Assembly (NCBI GenBank): GCA_036563485.1
Contig: DATCMI010000001.1
Coordinates: forward strand, 828,938-892,937
Reading direction: 5' to 3'
Source: Sphingomicrobium sp.
GTDB taxonomy: Bacteria; Pseudomonadota; Alphaproteobacteria; Sphingomonadales; Sphingomonadaceae
DNA: 64,000 nt
The number at the start of each line of letters is the position of its first letter. Within the stretch, counting starts at the first letter, position 1. This document shows positions 1 through 11,678 of this stretch, in pieces. The notes beneath the pieces are model-generated. The model worked only from the letters and a program-made list of their open reading frames with translations, searched no databases and was not told the DNA's origin. The position numbers and the translations under genes were made by a program.

Positions 1-213
1 AATGGTCACGCAATTGCCTTGCTTGACCTCTTCGCGCCAGCTTCCGTCCGGGTTGGTCACGCGATTGCTCTTGGGCACGCGCTTTCCGTCCTTGATTTCG
101 TAGTTCCAGCCCTTCGGCGTGTGCGCCGGCTGGTCCATGGTCGCCGCAGTAGCCGCCGTCGCGCCGAACGCGATCGCGCCTGCAAGCAGCGCTTTGGTGG
201 CGAACTTCATCAT
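1..213 (-). CDS. Secreted small protein, partial (C-terminus beyond window)
   Basis: The 71 visible codons begin with a typical Sec signal peptide: MMKF, then an alanine-rich hydrophobic stretch with a likely cleavage after ATAA-type residues. The mature part starts near MDQPAHTPKGWNYEIKDGK and continues with NPDGSWREE. The stop codon lies outside the window. Three ATG codons follow one another at 216-208; an AGGAG at 221-225 fits the one at 213 best, with 7 bases between. I do not recognise the family. The composition suggests a short periplasmic or exported protein. It is transcribed in the same direction as rpmJ but a hairpin separates them, so it probably has its own promoter. Confidence 0.6.
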   Translation of the reverse strand, partial: MMKFATKALLAGAIAFGATAATAATMDQPAHTPKGWNYEIKDGKRVPKSNRVTNPDGSWREEVKQGNCVTI

Positions 214-216
214 CAT

Positions 217-390
217 ACGACTCCTCATGGTCCCTTCTACCCCATGACAGGTGAACCGGCGCTTACGCGATTCGCCCCGCGCCGGATGCGTCCCGGCGCT
301 TCTCAAATGTGGGGATCGGAACGGCGCGGCGCAATTGCCGCGCGCGGGGCTTAGCCCTGGCGAGCTCGGGAGCCTAAGCTCCCCCGGAGC
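217..390. other. Intergenic region between partial secreted gene and rpmJ
   Basis: No credible gene is seen here. It carries a GC-rich inverted repeat, GCGCGGC at 324-330 and GCCGCGC at 337-343, with a six-base loop and no T-run on either strand, and the left part of the rpmJ hairpin. A promoter for the minus-strand secreted gene should lie here, but I cannot point to convincing -35 and -10 boxes. Confidence 0.5.
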
Positions 391-394
391 TTAG
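374..394 (-). terminator. Hairpin overlapping rpmJ stop codon
   Basis: CTAAGCTCC (374-382) and GGAGCTTAG (386-394) form a perfect nine-base stem with a three-base loop. The rpmJ stop codon at 391-393 is inside the stem. No T-tract follows on the minus strand, so it is either a non-canonical terminator or an mRNA 3'-end stabilising hairpin. Confidence 0.45.
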
Positions 395-516
395 CCTTGC
401 CTCGCTTTAAAGCGGCGGTTCGTCTTGTTGATGACGTAGGTGCGGCCGCGGCGACGGATGACACGGCAGTCCCGGTGGCGCGACTTCAGCGACTTAAGCG
501 AATTGCGAATCTTCAT
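391..516 (-). CDS. rpmJ: 50S ribosomal protein L36, B-type
   Basis: This 41-residue protein reads [19 protein letters not shown] and ends RRFKARQG, the pattern of the longer L36 variant (YkgO-like). It keeps only one cysteine (in RDCRV), so it lacks the four-ligand zinc site of classic L36; this C-minus form is common in alphaproteobacteria. It is a component of the large ribosomal subunit. The gene stands alone, away from the ribosomal protein operons, which is usual for this variant. The short basic sequence and exact length make the call firm. Confidence 0.93.
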   Translation of the reverse strand: MKIRNSLKSLKSRHRDCRVIRRRGRTYVINKTNRRFKARQG

Positions 517-578
517 GGCCGGGCGCCTGCTCGTCTCTACTGTTCAAGTTGTCGGATTGGTCCCCTGAAGGACCGGCG

Positions 579-601
579 GCCCACCTAGAGAGAGGGTGGG
601 C
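579..601 (-). terminator. Weak hairpin downstream of galE
   Basis: GCCCACC (579-585) pairs with GGTGGGC (595-601) across a nine-base loop just beyond the galE stop. A second small hairpin, GGTCC/GGACC, lies at 559-574. Neither is followed by a T-run, so a terminator role is only a possibility. Confidence 0.3.
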
Positions 602-612
602 TCAAGTCAAGT

Positions 613-1614
613 TCAGCCCTGCTGCATGTCCGCAAGCTTGCGTTCCCAAGCCAGGGCATCGCCGACGATCCGGTCGATATCGTTATAGGCCGGGCGCCAG
701 TCGAGCGTCTGCAGCAGCCGGGCGTTGCCGGCGACGAGTTCCGGCGGATCGCCGGCGCGGCGACCTTCCATCACCCGCTTGATCGGCTGATTGGTGTGCC
801 GGTCGATCGCGTCCAGCACCTCCAGGACTGACAAGCCTTTGCCGTAGCCGCAGTTCATCGCGAGATTTTCGCCCGGGTGCTCGGCGAGCCATTGCAGTGC
901 GGCGACGTGCGCAGCGGCCAGGTCGCTGACGTGGATGTAATCGCGAATGCACGTCCCGTCGCGCGTCGGATAGTCGGTCCCGTAGACGGCGATCTGCTCG
1001 CGCTTGCCCGTAGCGACTTCGGCCGCGACCTTGATCAGGTGGGTCGCGCCCTTGCCGATCTGCCCGGTGCGGCCCTGGGGATCGGCGCCCGCCACGTTGA
1101 AGTAACGGAGCGCGCCATAATTGAACGGGTGCGCCGCCGATGCGTCGGCCAGCATCCGCTCGGTCATCAGCTTCGACCAGCCGTAGGGGTTGATCGGCTC
1201 CTGAGGATCGTCCTCCTGGATCGGCACCGTCTCCGGCTCGCCATAGGTCGCAGCGGTCGACGAGAAGAGGATGTGCTTCACGCCGGCTTCGACCGCTGCG
1301 CTGATCAGCGCGTGGGAAGCGAGTGTGTTGTTCTCATAATATTTGAGCGGGTTCTCGACGGATTCGGGGACCACGATCGACCCCGCGAAATGCATGATCG
1401 CGCCGATCCCTTGCTCGGCGAAGATTCTCCGCGTCAGCGCGCGATCGGCGATATTGCCTTCGTAGAATGGGACCCCGTCCGGCACCACGCGGCGCGACCC
1501 ATTGGACAAATCGTCGATCACCGCGACCGTCCACCCCGCATCGCGGAGGGCGAGAACCGCGTGGCTGCCGATATAGCCGGCACCGCCGGTGACGAGGACT
1601 GGGACTTTGCTCAT
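613..1614 (-). CDS. galE: UDP-glucose 4-epimerase
   Basis: GalE interconverts UDP-glucose and UDP-galactose using bound NAD in the cytoplasm. The 333 residues match the usual length. The Rossmann fingerprint GGAGYIGSH is at residues 10-18, the catalytic serine region SSTAATYG at 118-125, and the YxxxK pair (Y144, K148) in PYGWSK. It is a single-gene unit here. Its product, UDP-galactose, is the substrate of the UDP-galactopyranose mutase encoded at 19181-20350, so the two probably feed the same surface glycan, though they are 18 kb apart. The start ATG overlaps no other gene. Related epimerases that use UDP-glucuronate cannot be fully excluded. Confidence 0.93.
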   Translation of the reverse strand: MSKVPVLVTGGAGYIGSHAVLALRDAGWTVAVIDDLSNGSRRVVPDGVPFYEGNIADRALTRRIFAEQGIGAIMHFAGSIVVPESVENPLKYYENNTLASHALISAAVEAGVKHILFSSTAATYGEPETVPIQEDDPQEPINPYGWSKLMTERMLADASAAHPFNYGALRYFNVAGADPQGRTGQIGKGATHLIKVAAEVATGKREQIAVYGTDYPTRDGTCIRDYIHVSDLAAAHVAALQWLAEHPGENLAMNCGYGKGLSVLEVLDAIDRHTNQPIKRVMEGRRAGDPPELVAGNARLLQTLDWRPAYNDIDRIVGDALAWERKLADMQQG

Positions 1615-1716
1615 GGGGCGCCGCGGTAGCCAGACGCGCCGTCCCTGCCAAGGTTGCGGGTCAGACGATTTCGGCTATCACGCGCCGCAAATCCCACCAG
1701 ACCCGAGTAGCAGCGC

Positions 1717-2889
1717 ATGGCCCTTGTGATTTCCTCTTCGTTCGACGCCGGCAACATCCGCGTCGTCAGCCAAAGTGACGACAGCGCCGAGCTGGAAATC
1801 GTCAAGGATCACATGAGCGACTTCTACCAGTGGTTCTACTTCCGCGTCGCCGGCGAGGCGGGCCAGGACGTGACGCTGAAGATCACCAACTGCGCCGACT
1901 CCGCCTATCCGAACGGCTGGCCCGACTACAAAGGTGTGATGAGCTTCGACCGCGAGGAGTGGTTCCGGGTTGAGGACACAAGCTATGCCGACGGCGCACT
2001 GACGATGCGCTTCACCATGCCCACGGATATTGTCTGGGTCGCCTACTTCGCACCCTATTCGATGGAGCGACACCATGAGCTGGTGACGCAGACGGCCGCG
2101 CTGGACGGCGTCGACTATCGGTCGCTGGGCAAGAGCTTGGACGGCCAGGACATCGATTGCCTGGAAATCGGCGAGGGGCCGCTGAACGTCTGGCTCTATG
2201 CTCGCCAGCACCCCGGCGAGAGCATGGCCGAATGGTGGATGGAAGGGGCGCTCGAGAAGCTAACGGACGAGGACGATCCCGTCGCCCGCGTGTTGCGCCG
2301 CGAGTGCACGTTCCGCGTCGTTCCCAACATGAATCCCGACGGGTCGCGTCGCGGGCACCTGCGCACCAATGCGGTCGGCACCAACCTCAACCGCGAATGG
2401 CATGCGCCCTCTGCCGACAAGAGCCCCGAGGTCCTGTGCGTGCGCAATGCGATGGACGAGACGGGCGTCGATTTCGCGATGGATGTCCACGGCGACGAGG
2501 CGATTCCGGCCAACTTCCTCGCCGGGTTCGAAGGCATTCCGTCGATCACCGAGCGCCAGCAGAACCTGTTCAACCTGTTCGGCGAAACGCTCGAGCGGCT
2601 GTGCCCCGATTTCCAGCGCCAGCAGGGCTATGAAGTCGCAAGGCCCGGCGAAGCGAATATGAGCATGTCGACGACCCAGCTGGCGGAACGCTTCGGCTGC
2701 GTGTCGATGACCCTCGAGATGCCGTTCAAAGACAATTTCGACTTGCCCGACGAAGTCTATGGCTGGTCGCCGCAGCGGTCGAAATATCTTGCCTATGCCT
2801 GCATGGACGCGCTCCACGCGATCCTTCCGGAGCTCAAGAAAGCAACGGCCGAGCGCGGCACCGCCAAGCGCGAGCAGGTCGACGCCTGA
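1717..2889 (+). CDS. M14-type cytosolic zinc carboxypeptidase
   Basis: The protein (390 aa) has the two-part layout of the Nna1/CCP-like M14 peptidases: an N-terminal beta-rich domain (about 1-125, with the WFYFRV stretch near 40) and a carboxypeptidase domain. Zinc ligands are visible as H165 and E168 in ARQHPGES and H258 in DVHGD; substrate-binding residues fall in [15 protein letters not shown] near 204-218; the catalytic glutamate is probably E334 in MTLEMPF. No signal peptide is present, so it should act in the cytoplasm and remove C-terminal residues from peptides or proteins. The bacterial substrate of this family is not established. The stop codon shares one base with the gpmA start. 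Confidence 0.85.
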   Translation: MALVISSSFDAGNIRVVSQSDDSAELEIVKDHMSDFYQWFYFRVAGEAGQDVTLKITNCADSAYPNGWPDYKGVMSFDREEWFRVEDTSYADGALTMRFTMPTDIVWVAYFAPYSMERHHELVTQTAALDGVDYRSLGKSLDGQDIDCLEIGEGPLNVWLYARQHPGESMAEWWMEGALEKLTDEDDPVARVLRRECTFRVVPNMNPDGSRRGHLRTNAVGTNLNREWHAPSADKSPEVLCVRNAMDETGVDFAMDVHGDEAIPANFLAGFEGIPSITERQQNLFNLFGETLERLCPDFQRQQGYEVARPGEANMSMSTTQLAERFGCVSMTLEMPFKDNFDLPDEVYGWSPQRSKYLAYACMDALHAILPELKKATAERGTAKREQVDA

Positions 2890-3575
2890 TGCCGACCTTG
2901 GTGCTCCTGCGGCACGGCCAGTCGCAGTGGAATCTGGAAAATCGTTTCACCGGCTGGTGGGACGTCGACCTGACCGACACCGGCGTCGCCGAAGCGCGGG
3001 CCGCTGGTCGGCTGCTCCGCGACAGGGGCTTTGATTTCGACTGCTGCTTCACCAGCGTCCTCACCCGCGCCATCCGCACGCTGCATTTGGCGCTGCACGA
3101 AATGGATCGCTTGTGGCTGCCGGTGACAAAAGACTGGCGCCTCAACGAGCGCCACTATGGCGGACTGACCGGCCTCAACAAGCAGGAGATGATCGACAAG
3201 GTCGGGGCCGAGCAGGTCAAGATCTGGCGCCGGTCGTACGACATTCCCCCGCCGCCGCTTGAGAGCGGGAGCGAATGCGATGTCAGTCGCGACCGCCGCT
3301 ACGCCGGGATCGAAGTGCCGAACACGGAAAGCCTCAAGGACACGATCGCGCGTGCCGTCCCTTATTACGAAGCGGAGATCGCCCCGGCGCTGAAGAGCGG
3401 CAAGCGCGTGATCGTCGCCGCCCACGGCAATTCCTTGCGCGGCATCATCAAATATCTGTCGAACATCAGCGACGAAGACATCGTCAGCCTGGAAATCCCG
3501 ACGGGCAAGCCGATCGTTTACGAGCTCAGCGACGACTTGTCGGTCGAACGCCGCTACTTCCTCGGCGCGGAATGA
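2889..3575 (+). CDS. gpmA: 2,3-bisphosphoglycerate-dependent phosphoglycerate mutase
   Basis: This glycolytic enzyme interconverts 3- and 2-phosphoglycerate through a phosphohistidine. The 228 residues show the LRHGQSQWN motif with phospho-accepting H9, the E87 region in [11 protein letters not shown], and the second histidine H179 in AAHGNS. The long insert between them is the mark of true mutases as opposed to small phosphatases of the same fold. The start ATG overlaps the stop of the M14 carboxypeptidase by one base, so the two are translationally coupled. The convergent diguanylate cyclase gene ends 6 bases after it. Confidence 0.94.
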   Translation: MPTLVLLRHGQSQWNLENRFTGWWDVDLTDTGVAEARAAGRLLRDRGFDFDCCFTSVLTRAIRTLHLALHEMDRLWLPVTKDWRLNERHYGGLTGLNKQEMIDKVGAEQVKIWRRSYDIPPPPLESGSECDVSRDRRYAGIEVPNTESLKDTIARAVPYYEAEIAPALKSGKRVIVAAHGNSLRGIIKYLSNISDEDIVSLEIPTGKPIVYELSDDLSVERRYFLGAE

Positions 3576-3581
3576 GCCGGT

Positions 3582-4160
3582 CTAAGCCGCGGCTTTGCGG
3601 CGGTACATTTCCTCGTCGGCGCGATCCATCACTTCTTCGGGGCTTTCCTCCCCGTCGATCATGGCGACGCCGATCGCGACGCTGAGCGGCAGGCCGTCGC
3701 CGTCATGGCTGAATTCGCAGCTGCAGATTTGGTCGCCCAGCCGCGTCGCGGTTTCGTGAGCGCTCGCCTCGTCCGCATTTTCCAGCAGGATCCCGAATTC
3801 GTCGCCGCCGATCCGCGCGACGAAATCGCTGTGGCGCACGCCCTGGCTTAGCAGTCGCGCGACCTGGATCAGCGCTTCGTCGCCGGCGCGGTGCCCGAAC
3901 GTGTCGTTGATCATCTTGAGGCCATCGAGGTCGACGAACAACATCGCCGCCGAACTGTCGTGGCGCTGGACGCGGGCGATCAACCGCTCGAGCTCGCGCA
4001 TGAATCCGCGCCGATTGGGAAGCTTGATAAGGGTATCCTGATGGGCAAGCTCGTCGAGCTGCTCAATGCGTTCCTGCAGCTGAGCAACGCGCCCACGCAG
4101 CGCGTCAATCTCGCTGATCAGCCGCTCTACATCCGCGGCATCGCTACCCTGCTCAGACAT
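3582..4160 (-). CDS. Diguanylate cyclase (GGDEF domain)
   Basis: The 192-residue protein has a short N-terminal coiled coil (about 10-40) and one GGDEF domain. The active-site loop is intact (GGDEF at 118-122 in VARIGGDEFGILL) and the RxxD inhibitory site is present at the canonical five-residue distance (RHSD, 109-112), so it should make cyclic di-GMP and be product-inhibited. No membrane segment or sensory domain is seen; the coiled coil probably dimerises it. The start MSEQGSDAAD is chosen because a longer reading would run antisense through purE. It is divergent from purE and convergent with gpmA. Confidence 0.88.
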   Translation of the reverse strand: MSEQGSDAADVERLISEIDALRGRVAQLQERIEQLDELAHQDTLIKLPNRRGFMRELERLIARVQRHDSSAAMLFVDLDGLKMINDTFGHRAGDEALIQVARLLSQGVRHSDFVARIGGDEFGILLENADEASAHETATRLGDQICSCEFSHDGDGLPLSVAIGVAMIDGEESPEEVMDRADEEMYRRKAAA

Positions 4161-4340
4161 TGCCCCCGAGCCTTGCCCCTGTCTGTGCGCGGTCCATAGC
4201 GTGATTCCGAAGCCTTTGAAATGCAGTCCCTTGGCCGGGTCGACACTGTCGGCTGAGTCGCCGCGGCCACGCATCGATTGCCTAGCCGGAATCGGCACCT
4301 TAAGGCAGCCGCCTCGATTACACTGGTTCAAGGCGGGACA

Positions 4341-4862
4341 ATGCCATCGGTTGTAGGTGGGCCAACGGTTGAAGGTGCGCCCCTGGTCGGCATCATCATG
4401 GGCAGCACGTCGGATTGGGAAACCATGCGCCACGCCGCCGACACGCTCGACCAGCTGGGGATCGCGCACGAGACCAAGGTCGTGTCGGCCCACCGCACAC
4501 CCAAGCGGCTTTACGATTATGCCCATGGCGCCAAGGACCGAGGCCTCAAGATCGTCATCGCCGGCGCCGGTGGGGCCGCGCATTTGCCCGGCATGACGGC
4601 CTCGATGACCGCGCTGCCTGTCCTCGGCGTCCCGGTCGAAAGCCAGGCGCTCAAGGGCATGGATAGCCTGCTGTCGATCGTGCAGATGCCCGCAGGGGTG
4701 CCCGTCGGCACGCTCGCCATTGGGAAGGCCGGCGCCGTCAACGCCGCCCTGCTCGCCGCCGCGATGCTCGCGACCAGCGACGAAGCACTGGCGACGCGGC
4801 TGGAAGCGTGGCGCGAAGAGCAGACCGGCTCGGTAGCCGAAGCGCCGGAATGCCTGCGCTGA
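4341..4862 (+). CDS. purE: 5-(carboxyamino)imidazole ribonucleotide mutase
   Basis: PurE moves the carboxyl group of N5-CAIR to make CAIR in purine biosynthesis. The 173-residue protein has the [10 protein letters not shown] loop near residue 17 and the SAHRTP motif that binds substrate. The ATG at 4341 with an upstream AAGGCGGGA fits the family's N-terminus; an earlier ATG at 4278 would add 21 residues with no similarity to the family. purK follows after 7 bases, giving the usual purEK pair that works as a two-step unit. Confidence 0.93.
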   Translation: MPSVVGGPTVEGAPLVGIIMGSTSDWETMRHAADTLDQLGIAHETKVVSAHRTPKRLYDYAHGAKDRGLKIVIAGAGGAAHLPGMTASMTALPVLGVPVESQALKGMDSLLSIVQMPAGVPVGTLAIGKAGAVNAALLAAAMLATSDEALATRLEAWREEQTGSVAEAPECLR

Positions 4863-4869
4863 GCCCGCC

Positions 4870-5928
4870 GTGATCGAACCGGGATCGACGATCGGCATAA
4901 TCGGGGGCGGCCAGCTCGGCCGCATGCTCAGCGCCGCCGCGGCGCAGCTCGGTTACAAGTGCCATATCCTCGATCCGAATGAGAACAGCCCGGCCGCGCA
5001 GGTGTCGGCGCATTTCACTCGCGCGGCTTACGACGATGTCGATGCGCTGCGCAGCTTCGCCGACCAGGTCGATGTCGCCACATACGAGTTCGAAAATCTA
5101 CCCGTCGGGCCGCTCGAAGTTCTGCGCGACAAACTGCATCCGGGCACGAAATCGCTGGCCATCGCTCAGGACCGAGCGCGAGAAAAAGAGTTCATCGAGC
5201 AATGCGGCGCGCGCGTAGCTCCGTGGCGCGCTGTGTCGTCGCTGGACGACGTGCGCGCCGCCGTTGAATCGCTCGGAACGCCGGTCGTCCTGAAAACCCG
5301 CCGCTACGGCTATGACGGCAAGGGACAGGCCTGGGTCCGCGCCGCAGCCGACATCGAAGAGGCGTGGACGTCGATCCGCGAAGAACCCGCGGTCGCCGAA
5401 GCCGGCGTCGACTTCGCCGCGGAATTTTCAGTCATTGTCGCTCGTTGGGCTGATGGCTGCCACGCTGTGTGGGACTCGGCGGAGAACGAGCATCGCGACG
5501 GCATTCTTCGGCGCTCGACGGTTCCGTGCAGCGGAGCGGTCGCCGCGCAGCTCCGGGCAGCGCAGCAAGCCGCAGTCGCGATCGCTGAACAGCTCGGCCA
5601 TATCGGCGTCCTGACCGTCGAGTTCTTCGCGGGCCGGGACGGTCCGATGGTCAACGAGATTGCGCCGCGCGTCCACAACAGCGGTCACTGGACCATCGAA
5701 GGCGCCGTCACGTCGCAGTTCGAACAGCACATCCGCGCGATCTGCGGCCTGCCGCCGGGATCGACGGCCCTCGCCGGCAGCCGCGCGGTGATGGACAACC
5801 TCATCGGCGACGACGTGAACCGGTGGCGCGACCTCGTCGCCGATCCGCAGAACCACGTCCACCTCTACGGCAAGGGCGCGCCAAGCCCCGGCCGCAAGAT
5901 GGGCCACGTCACCCGCGTCGAGCTTTAG
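4870..5928 (+). CDS. purK: 5-(carboxyamino)imidazole ribonucleotide synthase
   Basis: PurK is an ATP-grasp enzyme that makes N5-CAIR from AIR, bicarbonate and ATP, handing it to PurE. The 352-residue protein opens with GIIGGGQLGRML, then the ATP-grasp core (KTRRYGYDGKGQ near 145, FFAGRDGPMVNEIAPRVHNSGH near 250-275). It starts at a GTG. The 3' end overlaps the convergent M16 peptidase gene by four bases. Confidence 0.94.
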   Translation: MIEPGSTIGIIGGGQLGRMLSAAAAQLGYKCHILDPNENSPAAQVSAHFTRAAYDDVDALRSFADQVDVATYEFENLPVGPLEVLRDKLHPGTKSLAIAQDRAREKEFIEQCGARVAPWRAVSSLDDVRAAVESLGTPVVLKTRRYGYDGKGQAWVRAAADIEEAWTSIREEPAVAEAGVDFAAEFSVIVARWADGCHAVWDSAENEHRDGILRRSTVPCSGAVAAQLRAAQQAAVAIAEQLGHIGVLTVEFFAGRDGPMVNEIAPRVHNSGHWTIEGAVTSQFEQHIRAICGLPPGSTALAGSRAVMDNLIGDDVNRWRDLVADPQNHVHLYGKGAPSPGRKMGHVTRVEL

Positions 5929-8720
5929 GGCACCTCGACCGTTTCGATCGGCATGCCGAGCTTTTCCAGCTGGGGCCGGATCTTCGCTTCGTCGCCGACC
6001 ACGACCCAGGTGAAGCCCTTCGGATCGAGCACTGCTCGCGCCGCCTGGTCGAGCGAGGCGGCGGTCTGCGCGCGATACTTCGCGGGAAGCGTCTCATAAT
6101 AATTGTCGGGCCGTCCGAGCATGTCGATGTTCATCATTGCGTTGAGCACCGCGCCGGAGGTCTCGAATTGACCTGGCAGGCCGCTGACATTGTTGGCGAC
6201 CGTCCGCTCGAGCTCCGCCTGGGTCACGCCCTTGTTGCTCAGGAATGCAACGATCTGGCTGTTCAGCTCGGCGATGGCATCGCCGGTGCGGTCCGCCTGG
6301 ACGGGCGCGGAGACCGTGTACGGCACCGCGTGCAGCAGCACGTTCTGGCCGCCGTTGACGCCATAGGACCAACCCTTTTCCTCGCGCAGGCTCATGTTGA
6401 GCCGCGACAGGAAGGTGCCGCCGAGTACGTCGTTCGCCGTGTCGAACGGGATGATGTCGCCCTTCGGATCGATCGGCAGCAGCTGCGCACCGACGATCGT
6501 CGACTGCGGCGCTCCCGAACGGTTCACCAGCAGGATCCGCGGCGCCGACGGGCGCGGCGGCGGCGCGATGAAGTTCTTCACCGGCTTCGGTCCAGCCGGT
6601 GCCGCCCAAGTGCCGAAGCGCGCCTCGAGCAGCGGCTGGATTTCCGCCAGCGGGCGATCCGAGACGACGAAGATCTTCACATTGTCGGGCCGCATCCAGC
6701 GTTGTTTGAACCCGATCAGGTCATCGCGGGTGAACTTCGCCGTCGCTTCAGGGTCGCCCCCTGCCGGCGAGGCATAGGGATGGTCCTTGCCATAAAGGAC
6801 CAGCGGCACGACGCGCCCGGCGACCTGCTGCGGGTTCTTCCGGATCTGCGCGATAGCGGTCAGCCGCTGGTTGCGGATCCGCTCAATGTCCTCGGCGCGG
6901 AACGCCGGGTCCATCAAAGTATCGCGAAGCAGGTCGAGCGACGGTGCGAGGTTCGGCGACAATGCGTTGACGGAGACATAGGCGCGGTCGGCGCCATTGC
7001 CGGTGCTGACATTCGCGCCAAGCCGCTCCTGGGCCTCGGCGAACGCCTGCGCCGTCAGGCGCGTTGTGCCTTCGTCCATCAGGTCCATGACCATCGCCGA
7101 AAGGCCGCGCTGCTGCGGCGCTTCGGCCGAACCGCCGGCGTCGAACGCAAGCGCGACCTGGGTCACTGGAACGGCGGTGCGCTGCGCATAATCGATGGCG
7201 ATCCCGTTCGACAGGCGCGCATGGACGATGTCGGGGAAGTCGAGCGCCGCCGTCTGGCCGACGGGCGGGATCTGGCGATTGCCTTTGACGGAGCCTTCCG
7301 ACTTGGCCTGCGGCGGCTTGGCAACCGCTTTCGCCTCCGAATAGGCTTCGCGCTCGCCGGGAAGCAGGCGAATGGTGAGCGCCGGACGCTTGAGCCACTG
7401 CTGCATCGCGCTGCGCACTGCCGCCGGCGTGATTGCCGCGTAGGACGCCAGCGTCTTTTTATAGAAGTTGCTGTCCTTGGCGTAGGTCTGGCCCTCCGCA
7501 AGCGACACGGCCTTGCCGCCAAAACCGCCGACCTGCTCGAGCCCGCGGATGCGCCCGGAGACCTCGCTCATGACCGCCCGCTGCACCTCATCGGTGGTCG
7601 GGCCTTTGGCGACATAGTCGGCAACAATCTCGTCGAGGCGCTTCGCCACGATGGCCGGATCCACGCCCGGCTTCACCGACGCCGTCACGGTGAAGATGCC
7701 GACGCGGTGGTATGGAATCAGTTGCGACACCACGCCGACCGCGAGTTGCTCGTCGCGCACCAGCAAATTGTCGAGGCGCGAGCTGGACAGGCCGCCGAGC
7801 ACCGACGCACCGATGTCGAGCGCCGCAAGGTCCTTCGACAGCAGGCCCGGCACGGCCCAGTAGCGCTGGATCTGAACCGTCGCAACCTGGTCCTTCATGT
7901 CGATCGACTTGGCCTTCGCCAGCGTCGGCACGGACGCCGTGGCTGGATTGTTCACCGGGCCGCGCGGGATCGAGCCGAAATGCTTCTCGGCGAGACGCCG
8001 CACTTCCGCCGGCGTCACGTCGCCGGCGACGACGACCACCGCATTGTTCGGGCCATATTTGTCGTGAAACCACTTTTTGACGTCGGCGAGGCTCGCGGCG
8101 TCGAGGTCTTCCATCGAGCCGATGGTCGTGTGGTGGTAGGGGTGCCCTTCGGGAAACAGGTTCCCGTACATCGCATATTTGACGAGGCCGCCGGGGCTGC
8201 TGTCGCCTTGGCGCTTTTCGTTCTGGACGACGCTGCGCTGGTTATCGAGCACGCCCTGCGTCACCGCGCCGAGCAGGTGGCCCATCCGGTCGCTTTCCAT
8301 GAACATCACGCGCTCGAGCGCGGCGGCAGGGAAGGTCTGGAAATAATTGGTGCGGTCGCTGTTGGTGGTGCCGTTGTAATCGGTCGCGCCGATCTGCTGC
8401 AGATATTCGAAATAGTCGCCCGGGAGGTTCTCGGTGCCGTTGAACATCAGATGTTCGAACAGATGGGCGAAGCCGGTCTTGCCCTTGGGCTCGTCCTTCG
8501 CACCGACATTGTACCAGACGCTGAGCGCGGCGACCGGCGCCTTGTGGTCCTCATGGACGATGACGGTCAGCCCGTTAGCCAGCTTGAAGCTCGTGTGCGG
8601 GATCGACACCTGCTTCACCAGCGTGGAGATCGGCGCTGCCGGCGCCTGGGTCTGGGCGAATGCGGGCGGCGTCAGGACGGTCGCGGCGGCAAGCAAGGCA
8701 AGCGTGCTCATGTGGCGCAT
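5925..8720 (-). CDS. Periplasmic M16 family zinc metallopeptidase
   Basis: The 931-residue protein begins with a signal peptide (MSTLALLAAATVLTPPAFAQ) and holds two M16 units in one chain, as in pitrilysin-type enzymes. The first unit has the inverted zinc motif HxxEH (HLFEH, H86, E89, H90) and the distal zinc ligand E168 in QNEKRQ. The second unit (from about residue 510) lacks HxxEH, as expected of the inactive half that completes the chamber. It probably degrades peptides in the periplasm. Start is the first of two nearby ATGs (8720 or 8711). It lies downstream of pccA on the same strand, separated by about 100 bases, and may be a separate unit. Confidence 0.88.
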   Translation of the reverse strand: MRHMSTLALLAAATVLTPPAFAQTQAPAAPISTLVKQVSIPHTSFKLANGLTVIVHEDHKAPVAALSVWYNVGAKDEPKGKTGFAHLFEHLMFNGTENLPGDYFEYLQQIGATDYNGTTNSDRTNYFQTFPAAALERVMFMESDRMGHLLGAVTQGVLDNQRSVVQNEKRQGDSSPGGLVKYAMYGNLFPEGHPYHHTTIGSMEDLDAASLADVKKWFHDKYGPNNAVVVVAGDVTPAEVRRLAEKHFGSIPRGPVNNPATASVPTLAKAKSIDMKDQVATVQIQRYWAVPGLLSKDLAALDIGASVLGGLSSSRLDNLLVRDEQLAVGVVSQLIPYHRVGIFTVTASVKPGVDPAIVAKRLDEIVADYVAKGPTTDEVQRAVMSEVSGRIRGLEQVGGFGGKAVSLAEGQTYAKDSNFYKKTLASYAAITPAAVRSAMQQWLKRPALTIRLLPGEREAYSEAKAVAKPPQAKSEGSVKGNRQIPPVGQTAALDFPDIVHARLSNGIAIDYAQRTAVPVTQVALAFDAGGSAEAPQQRGLSAMVMDLMDEGTTRLTAQAFAEAQERLGANVSTGNGADRAYVSVNALSPNLAPSLDLLRDTLMDPAFRAEDIERIRNQRLTAIAQIRKNPQQVAGRVVPLVLYGKDHPYASPAGGDPEATAKFTRDDLIGFKQRWMRPDNVKIFVVSDRPLAEIQPLLEARFGTWAAPAGPKPVKNFIAPPPRPSAPRILLVNRSGAPQSTIVGAQLLPIDPKGDIIPFDTANDVLGGTFLSRLNMSLREEKGWSYGVNGGQNVLLHAVPYTVSAPVQADRTGDAIAELNSQIVAFLSNKGVTQAELERTVANNVSGLPGQFETSGAVLNAMMNIDMLGRPDNYYETLPAKYRAQTAASLDQAARAVLDPKGFTWVVVGDEAKIRPQLEKLGMPIETVEVP

Positions 8721-8823
8721 CAGCGTGAACTCTCCAGAAAATCAGTTTTCAGTGAAGACCTTAATCGCCGCCCATGAAGGCGCAAGCGGACCTTGGCGTC
8801 GGTCGAGACTTTTCGACGAGCGG

Positions 8824-10814
<1,991 letters not shown>

Positions 10815-10833
<19 letters not shown>

Positions 10834-11678
10834 GGAACCTCAAAGCCGAACTCGGGCGGTGCCGGTTCAGCGGCTGGGAGGAGAAATTGCAACATCTGGG
10901 GCGCCAGCTGCTGGTAGATCGTCGCGTGCGTCAGGTCCGCGCGCTTGTTGAAGCACAGCGATTCCTTGGCTGCCGGGACGCGCGCCAGGATACGGTTCAC
11001 TGCCGCTGGTTCTTCCGCCTGTTCCTTGGCGATCGCCAGGTAGAGCGGATGAGCCTTCTGCGCCGCGCCGATCTTCCCTGCCGTCTTCGAAAGCTTTTCC
11101 TTGTCCCACCACAAGCTTGGGTCGATCGCGCCATAAGTGTCGAACAAGCCTGGCTCCGTCATGTACGTCTCGACGATGAAAAGGCCGGCGAGCGACTCCC
11201 CGACAACTGCGTCGCGTCCATTGGTGCGGTACGACCGCTCCACGAACGGCTTCACTTCATCGCGAATGAAGGCGCGAAACGCCGCCGACGAACCGGCGGT
11301 CGGATATTTCTTCAGGAGCTCGGGGTCGCTGGTCGGCCCGGTCAGCTCCTTGCGACGATCCTTGGTCGCGATGCCGACGATGATCGCGTCCGCCGAGCGA
11401 CCCCAGAGCCCGCCATTCTGCGCGACCGCGGCAATGTTCAGCAGGTCCTGATCGACCCCGCCGTCCAGCAGGTAGAGCACGGGATAGCGCTTCGCAGGAT
11501 CCTTCCCGTAAGCAGGGGGAAGGACGACGTTCACCGTCCGGTTCTCGCCAAGCGGCTTGGAGGACAATGTGAACGAAGAGCCGAGCACGATCGGTTCGGG
11601 AGGGCCGACGGGCTGCGGCAAGGGCGGCGAAGCACTTGCCAGGGCGGCGGCGATCAGGGCTGCGGGCAATGTAATCAA
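10815..11678 (-). CDS. Secreted esterase of the alpha/beta hydrolase fold
   Basis: The 287-residue protein has a signal peptide ([15 protein letters not shown]) and resembles the esterase D/BesA-type family that cleaves ester-linked compounds. The nucleophile elbow is GESLAG, the early strand reads RYPVLYLLDGG, and a late histidine lies in LTHATIYQ. The start is a TTG at 11678 that overlaps the stop of the upstream membrane protein gene; a GTG 18 bases earlier is possible. The 3' end overlaps pccA by 19 bases. A role in the propionate pathway is not obvious; the substrate is unknown. Confidence 0.75.

Noticed and set aside
324-343. GC-rich hairpin near the partial secreted gene as a small RNA or terminator
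   Set aside because: Only seven base pairs, no T-run, and such short GC palindromes occur by chance at this composition.
4161-4925. N-terminal extension of the GGDEF protein to 447 residues
   Set aside because: The extension runs antisense through purE and carries no domain. MSEQGSDAAD with a coiled coil is the natural start.
5823-8777. 984-codon open reading frame on the plus strand opposite the M16 peptidase
   Set aside because: It is antisense to a clear peptidase with an intact zinc motif. Its product is arginine- and alanine-rich with no domain. Long antisense frames are expected at this GC content.
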